A DNA stretch of 27,920 bases from Phallusia fumigata (Eukaryota; Chordata; Ascidiacea; Phlebobranchia; Ascidiidae), in contig QXVZ01017464.1 in assembly GCA_008931825.1 (NCBI GenBank), positions 4,263 to 32,182 of the forward strand, given 5' to 3'. Of the stretch, positions 1 through 10,057 are shown one piece after another (position 1 is the first letter of the stretch; the number at the start of each line of letters is the position of its first letter). The notes under the pieces are model-generated. The model saw only the letters and a program-made list of their open reading frames with translations. It was not told the origin of the DNA and ran no database searches. The translations under genes were made by a program, and so were the position numbers.

Positions 1-555
1 GCAAACGTGTTTTGCTATGTAGTCAATCTTATACAGCTGGTAATGTAATATTTTACTGTCCGCTTAAATTTTCAGCCAAATGTTAGTTATTTTATTTTTT
101 GGCAAGTTAAGTCACCCCAAGTAGATTTGGGGCAAGTTAAAGTCAACCACGACGTATTATTTTAGACGTTTTCTTTCGGTGCAACCCTATAAAACGCAAA
201 ACAAACAAATTGGTTTGACTTTGTTTCTTCGTAGATGAAAACAGCTTCAATTGCTATTTTTACAAGCGCTGCATCAATGAGCAGTTAAATTTGTAATACT
301 AAAGAATTTGGTGATCAAGGTTGCTGAGCTAGTCATGACCAAACTTAGGCGAATTATTGTCCTTGCTGTTGCATACATGGTATTTGAACAAATGTTATTT
401 TATTGCAGGAATCATTGCAATAATTAGTTTCAGCTCTTCATTATTTTGCTAGTGCTATTGCTTAGTGTTCGTTACATAGTGTCGCTACTTGGCATTTGGC
501 TTGTAGTGCAAGATTGATTTTATTAAATTTAAGTTACATGACATTTGCTCTTTAC
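1..555 (-). other. Gene A intron before an out-of-window membrane exon
   Basis: This stretch runs very close to the gene B intron at about 6090-6669, with small indels. In B that intron separates the last FN3 exon from the membrane exon. No coding exon is seen here, so the rest of gene A should lie just left of base 1. Confidence 0.7.
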
Positions 556-1300
556 TTAGAGGGAAGCAGCTTGGAGGGGGATTACCCGGAGTTGTTACTG
601 TCAGATTGGATGTGATGTTTGTGGTGATTGAACCAGTAACGATAACTGTGATCTGAAATAAGAACAAACAAATCTGTATGTGCTATTTTTACAGAATTGT
701 TTTGACAAACTCGGACTTGGGCCTAGCAGTTTTTGGTGACGACATTATCCTTGCCAAACAAACTCAAGCCAACTCGATTTATACCATAGACAAATAGACT
801 CCTTTGACAATTAAGATGTGCAATGCAAGTCACTTGTAATCGTAACATTTCAAATGTCACATACCTGCATTGTTTGTTACCTACCTGTATTAAATAAACA
901 GTGGAACTTGCAAGGTTTTCTATAATTGTTGAACTGTTTAAATATGGAATATACATTTTCTTGCTTAGCGTTGGGACGAACACCTTCACCTGAAATCATT
1001 TTGGCAGAAAAATTTTCTTTTACATATTTAATCTTTTCTACTTTCGCTACAGGAAAACTTCTCCTTTGATAACACAAATCTTACTTTTATGATTACAATT
1101 ATACAAAGTCAAGAGCGGTATGCATTAATTTGCAGTTGGACAGTTACGGTGTTTCAAAATTCTATTCGCAAGACGAAATCTCGCATTAACCTGAGTTACC
1201 TGTGTATTTAGGTTGTTTTCTTTAATAAACTGATCAAGTCCAGTCCAACTAACAACGACCCTCGTAGCATTGCATGGAAATGTTTCAACAGAAGAAACAA
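556..1300 (-). CDS. Gene A exons 10-12: second FN3 module
   Basis: Exons 1200-1300, 885-989 and 556-652 repeat the 101/105/97-nt, phase 1-0-0-1 plan of the first FN3. Landmarks are [39 protein letters not shown] and the exit linker GNPPPSCFPL. All splice sites look canonical and the frames are open, so this part has not decayed despite the suspect donor upstream. Confidence 0.7.
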
Positions 1301-3956
1301 CTAGATATACACGTGGTAGAATGTGAGTAAAAATAGAATATATGGTAAATCGGTGTGAATCAGTAGATACGTTATGGGACAAAGATATGAATGTAAAGTT
1401 AAATTTTAACGCAATTACGACAACGGCAGATTATGGTAAAATAGCAACAAATTCAGTTGTTGGTTCTTAATTGCCTTGTGGATAGCAGCTAGGTGGGGGA
1501 TTCCCGAAAGTTGTAAACAGCGCAGCGGAAGTGACGTTTAAGCTCTGGCAGCCGGTTAGCACTGCAGTAAGCTGTAACAACCAAGATCTATTTCATCAAT
1601 TCGAACACAACGTGGACTAAACGGTTTCTTGTAATTTATGCTTAAACCTCTTTGGGTTTGTTTAATACGCAGTTTGATATTTACCCGAATATTGTAGTTG
1701 GTTAAATAACTTAGATTTTCGATGGTTGTCGATAGATCTGCATAAGATGCGCTTCTTGTCCAATTAAGTTCTTCGATCCTCATTTTAATCTAAATAACAC
1801 CAAAATAAACGTTCGCACTTTTCCGTTCATTTGGGGACTAATTCTGTCGGTCAGTGAAGGCAATGATTTACTCATTAATCATTGTTACCTGAGCATCCAG
1901 GCCGTTTCTGCTGATGAATTGATCAAGTCCAGTACAACTGACCACCACAGTTGAAGAGTTACATTGATATTTTTCGACGGAGGAAATGACTACAAATATC
2001 CAAAAGCAAACGCATTCAAACACAGTGTTGTAATAATTTGAAAATTACACTCACGTTTTACTTGACAAGTGTAGTAAGCTATTTCCCCACTACAGTTCAT
2101 GCTTGACTGCTCCCACCCGATCCCATAATGCAACGCTCCCTGCTGACAAGTTGTGACGTTGGAAACGGGGAAGTTTGCCTGAGATCCGTCGCTCCAATAC
2201 CAACCATGCAATGACGTGTTGTAACGAGCTCCAACATAAACGAAGATATCTTGAAGAAAAATCTATTTAGTTTTGGTTTCTTTGAAAATTTAGAAACCAA
2301 ACATACTAGTGGCAGGGGCATAAAATGGTGTTTCGTATTTGGTAAATAGGTCGTAAGTCGTATTTACAGATCGTAGCTTTGTGGAATCTATATAATTGGA
2401 AAAGGTAAATATGGGTTGGTATGCAACTTTTGACTTGTGACGTCCAAACAAAGAAAACCGTAAAATCCATCCTGTAAAACATGCACATAAAATGATGAAA
2501 AATCTTTCATTCAAACTAACGTATAAACGGTGATATCAGTGTCCAACAGTCATAACAAATCAGTGATTTCGTTAAAATTAGTTCAAATATCGGCTGACTA
2601 TATAAAATCTATACCACGGTCGTTTAAGGAAGAGCATTTAAGATTGGAGTGTATGAAATTGATGAAGGATTATACATACTGTGTTTGAAATATTTTAAAA
2701 AAAACGTCGACCAGATGGTATCTACTTATTAATCACATGTTTAGAATCACGTGAGAAGTTTGTTTTCCATTTTACTAAGGTTACTGAATTGAGTCGCACA
2801 ATAACTTTCAAGTCCCTAAATTGTTTTGGACGAACGCCCTATATCACCCTAGTTTGAAAAATAATTTCGTTAAACGTAGTATTTTTTGACAGTGGGTTGA
2901 CGAAAGTTTAATGGATTTGCGTATGTTACAAGCAAAGCCGAGGGTGTTTGACAAACGTCTTAACGAAGGTCTTTTGGTGTGTCACGATATGTTCAATAAA
3001 TGGTTGTACTAACAACATACTGTTCCAGTAAGGTGAGTTAAATTCACAGTTTTTTCCAACGGTTACTTTCCAATACGGCCTCGGCAAACTTGTTCCGGAT
3101 TCGCAAAAGAAAACTTCTATTCGTTGATTCGTTTTACTGAAAAACAAACACAGACTAATTAATTCCTACAAGTGCGGGGGTCAACAACGGATTTACGTTT
3201 TCCAAATTGTTTGGCCATTATTGAAATTACAAATATGCTTTTTTACCTTGTAAATAGATCGAGATACCACAGATGTCCGAGATGTTTTGTACTTCTCCAG
3301 TATGTTACCTCTGAAGGATCATACGAGCATTTGTAGTTTCTAGAATCCTCTGAATCGTAAAAAATCCAAACCCGCTGCAAATCTAAACAGAAACGACAAA
3401 CTTACAAAGGTATTCTAAAATGTACTAAAAGCCGGATAAGATTTAATCAAGGCAGAAATTTTAAGCCAAAGTTCCTAAGCAGGGGTTTCGAATAAGCAGA
3501 ATTTGTAAGAGAAAAATTAACAGAAGCGTAAAAACTGTGAAGTAAATATCAGTTTAGGGTTAAAAGTTGTAACGTTTGCTAAACTCCCCCGGGTTCGATC
3601 TCTGACTACACCGCTTTCAAGGATCTCCAGTCAAGGCCAAACGAATTTAACCTGCTGTGTTTTTCTTACTCATGAGTTGAGTCAGAGTTGCGTTAATCTG
3701 TGAGTCGACAGTCATGGCAAGATTTCCACCCAGCAAGAAACATTTCTCCTGAGCAGTGTTCGCATCCACAAGATCGTCAGATAATATCAACACACTGTCC
3801 TTTACTGCTTCCATTGTATTATTGCAACCTCACAAACAAACTCATTTATTAACACGCATTTATGCGATATTTGTGAAACTTACTTTTGGTTTGGACTTGT
3901 GAATGTTGAACCAGTAACATCGTAATCAACAACACACATTTGAAACCGCAAATCAT
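556..3956 (-). CDS. Gene A: CTLD/FN3 receptor, 3' part outside window
   Basis: Twelve exons are seen: 3884-3956, 3670-3828, 3247-3382, 3021-3136, 2307-2471, 2055-2249, 1889-1989, 1685-1789, 1475-1571, 1200-1300, 885-989 and 556-652. They encode a signal peptide, a split CTLD with a three-exon cassette, and two FN3 modules, giving about 483 residues so far. Exon sizes equal those of genes B and D except the third cassette-half exon (116 instead of 113 nt, one extra codon). The membrane exon must lie left of base 1, since bases 1-555 match the gene B intron before its membrane exon. Two oddities: the donor after exon 9 reads GC instead of GT, with an in-frame TAA two codons beyond (1467-1469), and the first FN3 has Cys where B and D have Trp. 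It may be a live membrane receptor, a source of soluble protein, or an early pseudogene. Confidence 0.75.
1475..1989 (-). CDS. Gene A exons 7-9: first FN3 module, with broken donor
   Basis: Exons 1889-1989, 1685-1789 and 1475-1571 (101, 105 and 97 nt; phases 1-0-0-1) encode one FN3 module. Landmarks are VVVSCTGLDQF, TTIENLSY, TNYNIR and the exit linker [10 protein letters not shown]. Cys replaces the core Trp present in every other copy (TGT for TGG). After exon 1475-1571 the donor dinucleotide is GC (bases 1474-1473), whereas B and D have GT at that place. If the site is not used, translation ends two codons on at TAA. Confidence 0.7.
2055..2249 (-). CDS. Gene A exon 6: C-terminal CTLD half
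   Basis: This 195-nt exon (phase 1 to 1) encodes the second part of a C-type-lectin-like domain: VGARYN, WYWSDGS, TTCQQG, GWEQ, MNCSG and AYYTCQ. The three Cys after WYWSDG sit where the conserved CTLD disulfide partners are expected. No EPN/QPD plus WND calcium-sugar signature is visible, so classic calcium-dependent sugar binding is not supported. The donor is GTGAGT. Confidence 0.75.
2307..3382 (-). CDS. Gene A exons 3-5: cassette inside the CTLD
   Basis: Exons 3247-3382, 3021-3136 and 2307-2471 total 417 nt (139 codons) and begin and end in phase 1, so they can be skipped without a frameshift. They separate the two halves of the CTLD. I do not recognise the fold. Visible landmarks are [35 protein letters not shown] and WILRFSLFG. 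Exon 4 has one codon more than B and D and a clearly different loop after CES (GTSLPRPYW). Its donor is GTATGT, where B and D have GTTTGT. Confidence 0.7.
3670..3956 (-). CDS. Gene A exons 1-2: signal peptide and N-terminal CTLD half
   Basis: Exon 1 (3884-3956) starts at ATG and codes for a 24-residue hydrophobic leader beginning [17 protein letters not shown], ending one base into a codon at a GTAAGT donor. Exon 2 (3670-3828, 159 nt, phase 1 to 1) holds the first Cys, the segment with EKC and LLGGNLA typical of CTLD helix 2, and ends at ATGA followed by GTAAGAA. The start is chosen because the same ATG, leader and donor recur in genes B and D. Confidence 0.75.
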
Positions 3957-5395
3957 GACTAACTTTCAAAGACAAAAACACGCTAATCACATTTTTTATG
4001 TGGCAACTACATATATTGCAAAACTCCTTGAAACTGTGTCAATGTAGAAGACCAAGTCACTACAGTTTGTATCTGTCACAAAAGTCGCAATAAAAACACC
4101 GAAGTCCTACTATTGAACCTAAGTTCGATACTACAAAAAAATAGATCAATATGGCTGAACTTTTCATTCTGTTTGACACCAAACAGTTATACTCCTCTAC
4201 CCCTGTACATAATATACTCCTCTACCCCTGTACGGGATTATACGTCCTTTCAGGTAAAGCAAAAGGTATTAAAAGTGTTTGCTGACTTCTTTGACTACGT
4301 GCTGTGGTTCACTACCACCATGAGGTTGGAAAAGTGATAAACATTGCTGACACCAAAACTAAATAGCAATACGCGTTCCATGTTGTATAAAACTTTTATC
4401 CTCACTTAAAACAGGCACACAAACATTCCTAAAATCTTATTCTTACCCTTTCTGCGGGAGGGTCAAATTGTTGTTTTTGTAGGAGAAAATTGAACAACCT
4501 AAAGATAACACGCACCTTATTTCTGGCACATTAGTCAAGCTAAACTAACAAAATCTAGGCTCTTTACACACTGAACTGGCAAGGGAAGTGTAGTTGAATG
4601 CTTGACAGTGGACCCAGTGAAGTCGTAGGACTGGAGCTTTTCATCTGTTAATAATATATGCTTAAAACAAGCAAGAGTTTCAAACGAGTTGCTACGTCAC
4701 CATGTGGGAATTGCTATTTTATCTCTGATAACGTACAAAATAAATACAAGCTTAACTTCGATGGTAGATTTCTATATCTCTAGTAATATACAAAGCAAAC
4801 ATAACCTCAACTAAAGCTTAAAAGCTTATCTTCTAACACCTCTGTCTCTATACCGACCCACGATGAAAGGTTTGTTTTGACAACATTCCTGGTGGTTGCC
4901 TCGTCAATTCCGTTCCATGGGCATTTGATTGTTTAGAATTTTTATCAGACTTTAAGGACAAGTATTGTACGACTTTAATTGGCGGTTACCGGAAAAATGG
5001 TTTTACATGAGCTAAATTATACCAATTGCAGTGTGAGCAAACGTATTGTATTGACCTTATTGGGGTTGCAATCAGCATAAAACAATGAGCGAAATCGCTT
5101 TTAAGTTTTAATTTGTTTTTTTGGATAATAATAATAATTTTGTCACGTATTTGATTTAAAAATGAAACCTTTACTTTTCTAGGCTGATTCCCGCTTTCTC
5201 CTGATGGCCACAGAGTAAAGAAATGGACTCACACACACAATCTTAGCTTTGCTATCTTGCATTAGAAATCAACCAATTACAATTGACAACACAGCAGGAG
5301 GTATCTAACATCGTCCTATGTTTACCACTCAGCCCACGAATGTCCTTTTGAGTCTAAACGTTTAATGTTACTTGATTTCCAGGTTTTGCAAGAGC
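3957..5395. repeat. Duplicated 5' flank of gene A
   Basis: This non-coding block upstream of gene A recurs upstream of gene D (24482-25532), upstream of gene B (10058-10660, with a large internal deletion) and, more diverged, at 11580-12420. Shared landmarks are the CTCCTCTACCCCTGTAC motif, a stretch around GACTACGTGCTGTGG, and AAGCTAAACTAACAAAATC. It marks the left part of the ancestral duplication unit. No convincing gene was found in it. Confidence 0.65.
4188..4233. repeat. Short direct repeat, 21 bp twice
   Basis: TATACTCCTCTACCCCTGTAC occurs at 4188-4208 and again at 4213-4233. Related sequence occurs once near 10278 and once near 24717 in the other flanks, so the doubling is specific to the gene A flank. 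Confidence 0.8.
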
Positions 5396-5422
5396 CATGT
5401 ACATACGCATGTATTTATGCTT

Positions 5423-5428
5423 TTTATT
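5423..5428 (-). terminator. Possible poly(A) signal of gene B
   Basis: AATAAA on the minus strand, about 245 bases past the gene B stop. It is the first clear hexamer found downstream. Position fits a 3' UTR of ordinary size, but no transcript data are available. Confidence 0.4.
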
Positions 5429-5671
5429 GCTACACTTTTTGCAAGCAATCATGGAGTATTGGGCTCATAACAAAGAAACCACTCGTAGCTGTACAATGCT
5501 AAACATCACAATAAGGACTAGAAAGGTGGGTTTGGGGACTTGGCATAGCATGCAGTTAGTACAGGCTATAAATGGTTTTAAATACGCTTTGTCGACTGAA
5601 CAAGGTCAATAACAGAAGCACGCGAATGTACAAGCAATCGAAGGTGTTTAGGAGCTCATGACGTCAAAAAT

Positions 5672-5892
5672 TTAGGTAATTACTTCGTATTGGGAATTCG
5701 GGTTAATTTCTTTAAAACGTAAGTTTTCATATTCATGTTCTTCTACAGTTTTAATCGCGGAAGTTCCTGTGAAACAAGTTATTAAAGCATATTATATTGT
5801 GGCGGTTATTAACGTTTTTCCTACCTGCTGGTCTTTGCTTTGAAGTCTGTACGCGTGTTTGTTCTTTTTTGAAATGTTTGCCCTGCTTTGCT
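5672..5892 (-). CDS. Gene B exons 14-15: cytoplasmic tail with YENL and SQYEVI
   Basis: Exon 5825-5892 (68 nt, phase 2 to 1) gives a Lys/Arg/Gln-rich juxtamembrane segment ending KQRPAG, matching GQPPTG at the end of the gene D exon. The final exon 5672-5766 starts after TTTCACAG, reads through HEYENLRF and NSQYEVIT and stops at TAA (5672-5674). YENL fits the Grb2-SH2 consensus YxN and a YxxL signal. SQYEVI fits the ITIM consensus. Together, with ten residues between them, they fit a loose ITAM (YxxL/I, 6-12 residues, YxxL/I). In gene D the same exon continues toward PTP D1. Function of the tyrosines is inference. Confidence 0.7.
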
Positions 5893-8800
5893 CTGCGAGA
5901 AGCAAAAACATTTCCTGTAAATAAGCGGTTAAAAACAAAGGCAGTTCTAACATACCTATCTCTTCGTCGCACAAACAACACCACCACTCCAACAATAACA
6001 AGCAACAGAAGCAACACACCGATCACCAGACCAGCAATCATTCCAGAACTTAGCGTGTTGGTGTTTGCTAAAAAAATAAGTCTGGTTAGCAAACGTGTTT
6101 TGCTATGTAGGCTAGTCAATCTTATACAGCTGGTAATGAACTATTTTACAGTCCGCTTAAATTGTCAGGCAAATGTTTCTTCACTGAGTGACCAATGTTG
6201 CTAAAAGCCTTCAAATTTTGGCAAGTTAAGTCACCCAAGTAGATTTGGGCAAGTTAAAGTCAACCACGTTACGTATTATTTTCGACGTTTTCTCGGTGCA
6301 ACCCTATAAAACGCAAAACAAACAAATTGGTTTGACTTTGTTTCTTCGTAGATGAAAACAGCTTCAATTGCTACTTTTAAAGCGCTGCATCAATGAGCAG
6401 TTAAATTTGTAAAACTAAAGATTATGGTGATCAAGATTGCTCAGCTAGTCATGACGAAACTTAGGCGAATTATTGTCCTTGCTGTTGCATAGAGATTTGA
6501 ACAAATGTTATTTTTTTGCAGGAATCATTGCAATAATTAGTTATACCTCTTCATTATTTTGCTAGTGCTATTGCTTAGTGCTCGTTACATAGTGTCGCTA
6601 CTTGCCATTAGGCTTGTAGTGCAAGATTGATTTTATTAAATTTTAAGTTGCACGACATTTGCTCTTTACTTAAAGTGAAGCAGCTTGGAGGGGGATTACC
6701 CGGAGTTGTTACTGTCAGATTGGATGTGATGTTTGTGGTGATGGAACCAGTAATGATAACTGTGATCTGAAATAAAAACAAACAGATGAGATGCTATTTT
6801 TACAGAATTGTTTTGACAAACACGGACTTGGGCCTAGCAGTTTTGGATGGCGATATTATCCTTGTCAAACAAACCCAAGCCAACTCGATTTATACCCGAC
6901 ACTAAATGAAATCCTTTTAAAAATGTATACCTGTGACAATTAAGATGTGCAATGCAAGTCACTTGTAAACGTAACTTCTGTAATGTCACACTGCATTGGA
7001 TGTTACCTACCTGTATTAAATAAATAGTGGAACTTGCAAGGTTTTCTATAATTGTTGAACTGTTTAAATATGGAATATACATTTTCTTGCTCAGCGTTGG
7101 GACAAATACTTCCACCTGAAATCATTTTCGTAGAAAAAAAATGTTTTACATGTTTGACGTTTTCACTATTACAATTATACAAAGTCAGAACCGATATGCA
7201 TTATTTTGCAGTTGGATGGTTACTGTTTTTTAAATTCAATTCGAGAGACGATATCTTGCATTAACCTGAGTTACCTGTGTATTTAGGTTGTTTTCTTTAA
7301 TAAACTGATCAAGTCCAGTCCAACTGACAACAACACCCGTAGCATTGCATGGAAATGTTTTCGCAAAAGGAACAACTAAATATACACGTGGTAGGATATG
7401 AGTAAAAATAGAACTTATGGTAAATCGGTTTAAATGAATGGATAAGTAATCAGACTAAGATATGGATAAGAAGTTAAATTTTGTAATTCAACCACGGCAG
7501 AATATGAGAAAATAGCAACAATTAAACTCATTTGTTGGTTCTCGCTTACCTTGTGGATAGCAGCTAGGTGGGGGATTCCCGAAAGTTGTAAAACGCAGAG
7601 AGGAAGTGAAGTTCAAGCTCTGGCAGCCGGTTAGCATTGCAGTAAGCTGTAACAACCAAGATCTACTTCATAACTTCGAACCCCACGTGCACAAAACGGT
7701 TTCTTGTAGATTGTGCCTTTACCTCTTTGGGTTTACTTTAAACTTCATTTTGTTGGTGGAAAAAAAGCCGAGATTATTATTTTCAGTTGTGGTATTTACC
7801 CGAATGTTGTAGTTGGTTGAATAACTTAGGTTTTCGATGGTTATCGATTGATTTTCGTAAGGTGCGCTTCTTGTCCATTTGAGTCCTGTGATGCTGATTT
7901 CAACCTAAACACAAAAATGGCACATTTCCATACATTTTTGGAAATAGTTCATGGTGGAAGCAAACCTTAACTTATCAATTTAAGTTACCTGAGCATCCAG
8001 ACTGTTTTGGCTGATGAATTGATCAAGTCCAGACCAACTGACCACCACAGTTGAGGAGTTACATTGATATGTTTCGACGGAGGAAATAACTACAAATATC
8101 AAAAGGCTTGCACAAAACAAACTCAGCGGTGAATTAATTTAAAACGACACTTACATTGTGATTGACAGGCGTAATAAGCCGGTTCCCCACTGCAGTTCAT
8201 GCTTAACTGCTCCCACCCGATCCCATAGTGCAACGCTCCCTGCTGACACGTTGTGACGTTGGAAACGGGGAAGTTTGCCGGAGATCCGTCGCTCCAATAC
8301 CAACCATGCAACGACGTGTTGTAACGAGCTCCAACAAAAATGATGATATCTTGAAGAAAAAATTCTATTTAGTTTTGGTTTCTTAGAAAATTTAGAAGGC
8401 AAACATACTAGTGGCAGGGGCATAAAATGGTGTTTCGTATATGGCAAATAGGCCGTAAGTCATATTTACAGATCGTAGCTTTGTGGAAGCTCTAAAATTG
8501 GAAAAGGTAAATATGGGTTGGTATCCAACTTTTGACTTGTGACGACCAAACAAAGAAAACCGTAAAATCCATCCTGTAAAACATGCACAAAAAATGGTGA
8601 AAAATCTTTCATTCAAACTAACGTATGAACGGTGATATCAGTGCTTAACAGTCGTAACAAATAGAAGTTTTCGTTAAAAATTCGTTCAAATATCGGCTGA
8701 CTATATAAAATATATACCACGGTCGTGTAAGGAAGAACATTTAAGAATGAGGCGTATCAAATTGATGAAGAATGATACACATTGTGTTTAAAATATTTTT

Positions 8801-10057
8801 AAAAAACGTCTAGCAGATGGCATCTACTTATTAATCACATGTTTAGGATCTCGTGAGAAGTTTGTTTTCCATTTTGCTAAGGTTACCCAAATGATTTGCA
8901 CGATAACTTTCAAATCCCTGAATAGTTTTGGACGAACGCCCTATATCACCCTAGTTTGAAGAATAATTTCGTTAAACGTAGTATTTTTTGACAGTGGGTA
9001 GACGAAAGTTTAATGGATTTGCGTATGTTACAAGAAAAGCCGAGGGTGTCTGACAAACGTCATAACGAAGGTCTTTTGGTGTATCACGATATGTTCAATG
9101 AATGGTTGTAATAACAACAAACCGTTCCAATGTGGTGCGCGAACTTCACAGTTTTTTCCAACAGTTACTCGCCATTTTGACCTGTATTTCGGTGCGGATT
9201 CACAAAAGAAAACTTCTATGCGTTGATTCGTTTTACTGAAAAACAAACACGGACTAATTAAATACAATTACTACAAGTGCGGGGGTCAACAACGGATTTT
9301 TCCAAATCGTTTGGCCGTTATTAAAACTACAAATATGTGTTTTACTTTGTAAATAGATCGAGATACCACAGATGTCCGAGACGTTTGGTACTTCTCCAGT
9401 AATCGATCTCTGAAGGATCATACGAGTATTTGTAATGTGGAGGATCCTCAGAATCGTAAAAAATCCAAACCCGCTGCAAATCTAATGAGGAACGACAAAT
9501 TTACAAAGGTATTTTAAAATGTACTAAAAGCAGGACTTTAGATTTAATCAAGGCAGAAATTTTGAGTCTAAGTTCTTAAACAGGGTTTTCGAATAAGCAG
9601 AATTTGTAAGAGTTAAATCAACAGAAATGTAAAAACTGTGAAGTAAATATCAGTTTAGGGTTAAAAGTTGTAACGTTTGCTAAACTCCCCCTTTTTCGAT
9701 CTCTGACTACACCGCTTTCAAGGAACTCCTGTCAAAGCCAAACGAATGTAATGTGATGTGTAATTCTTACTCATGAGTTGAGTCAGAGTTGCGTTAATCT
9801 GTGGGTCGTCAGTCATGGCAAGATTTCCACCCAGCAAGAAACATTTCTCCTGAGCAGTGTTCGCATCCGCAAGATCGTCAGATAATATCAACACACTGTC
9901 CTTTACTGCTTCCATTGTATTTTTGCAACCTCACAAAGAAACTCATTTATTAACACGCATTAATGCGATATATGTGAAACTTACTTTTGGTTTGGACTTG
10001 TGAATGTTGAACCAGTAACATCGTAATCAACAACATAGATTTGAAACCGCAAATCAT
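5672..10057 (-). CDS. Gene B: CTLD/FN3 receptor with short tyrosine-motif tail, no phosphatase
   Basis: Fifteen exons: 9985-10057, 9771-9929, 9346-9481, 9123-9235, 8409-8573, 8155-8349, 7989-8089, 7800-7904, 7550-7646, 7275-7375, 7011-7115, 6670-6766, 5956-6067, 5825-5892 and 5672-5766. Phases agree throughout and total 1722 nt (573 residues plus stop). Order: signal peptide, CTLD half, cassette, CTLD half, two FN3, membrane helix, basic stop-transfer RRRD, lysine-rich juxtamembrane segment, then a tail with YENL and SQYEVI. It is a type I membrane protein whose ectodomain is nearly that of gene D, but no PTP exon follows; the next sequence leftward is the gene A flank. The tail exon is homologous to the YENL exon of D but reads on into its own stop. 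Ligand unknown; signalling through the tail tyrosines is inference. Confidence 0.8.
5956..6067 (-). CDS. Gene B exon 13: transmembrane helix
   Basis: This 112-nt exon (phase 1 to 2) encodes [19 protein letters not shown] followed by more Leu/Val/Ile and then VRRRD, a single-pass helix with a basic stop-transfer. The same exon recurs at 13732-13843 and 20795-20906. Confidence 0.85.
6670..7375 (-). CDS. Gene B exons 10-12: second FN3 module
   Basis: Exons 7275-7375, 7011-7115 and 6670-6766 repeat the exon sizes and phases of the first FN3, pointing to duplication of a whole three-exon module. Landmarks are [25 protein letters not shown] and GNPPPSCF. Confidence 0.8.
7550..8089 (-). CDS. Gene B exons 7-9: first FN3 module
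   Basis: Exons 7989-8089, 7800-7904 and 7550-7646 have the 101/105/97-nt pattern with phases 1-0-0-1. Landmarks are [11 protein letters not shown] with the core Trp, [14 protein letters not shown] and the exit linker [10 protein letters not shown]. The donor at the end is a normal GTAAGC. Confidence 0.8.
8155..8349 (-). CDS. Gene B exon 6: C-terminal CTLD half
   Basis: This 195-nt phase 1-1 exon encodes [37 protein letters not shown] and YYACQ. Joined directly to exon 2 it would give a CTLD of about 117 residues with all four conserved Cys, the usual family length. Confidence 0.8.
8409..9481 (-). CDS. Gene B exons 3-5: cassette inside the CTLD
   Basis: Exons 9346-9481 (136 nt), 9123-9235 (113) and 8409-8573 (165) total 414 nt, exactly 138 codons, with phase 1 at both outer edges. 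The first acceptor is taken as the TAG before ATTTGCAGCGG rather than the CAG six bases on, because only the former keeps the phase and it matches the fragment E exon. No known domain is recognised. The exon 4 donor is GTTTGT. Confidence 0.75.
9771..10057 (-). CDS. Gene B exons 1-2: signal peptide and N-terminal CTLD half
   Basis: Exon 1 (9985-10057) begins [17 protein letters not shown], a hydrophobic leader, and ends in phase 1 at GTAAGT. Exon 2 (9771-9929) carries [19 protein letters not shown] and LLGGNLAM, the N-terminal half of a CTLD, and ends at the GTAAGAA donor after ATGA. Beyond that donor the frame stays open for about 18 codons (YIRLALTG) before a stop. That looks like leftover coding sequence or an alternative end. 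Confidence 0.8.

Noticed and set aside
5397-5612. Plus-strand 71-codon frame starting with a hydrophobic, signal-like stretch
   Set aside because: It lies in the expected 3' UTR of gene B, has no recognisable domain, and is not present in the other flanks.
5797-6204. Plus-strand 135-codon frame
   Set aside because: It is the antisense shadow of the gene B membrane and juxtamembrane exons, which match other copies and have splice sites.
6834-6990. Extension of the second FN3 exon beyond its GTAGGT donor
   Set aside because: The open frame past 7011 is intronic; genes A and D have clear donors at the same place and resume at the next exon.
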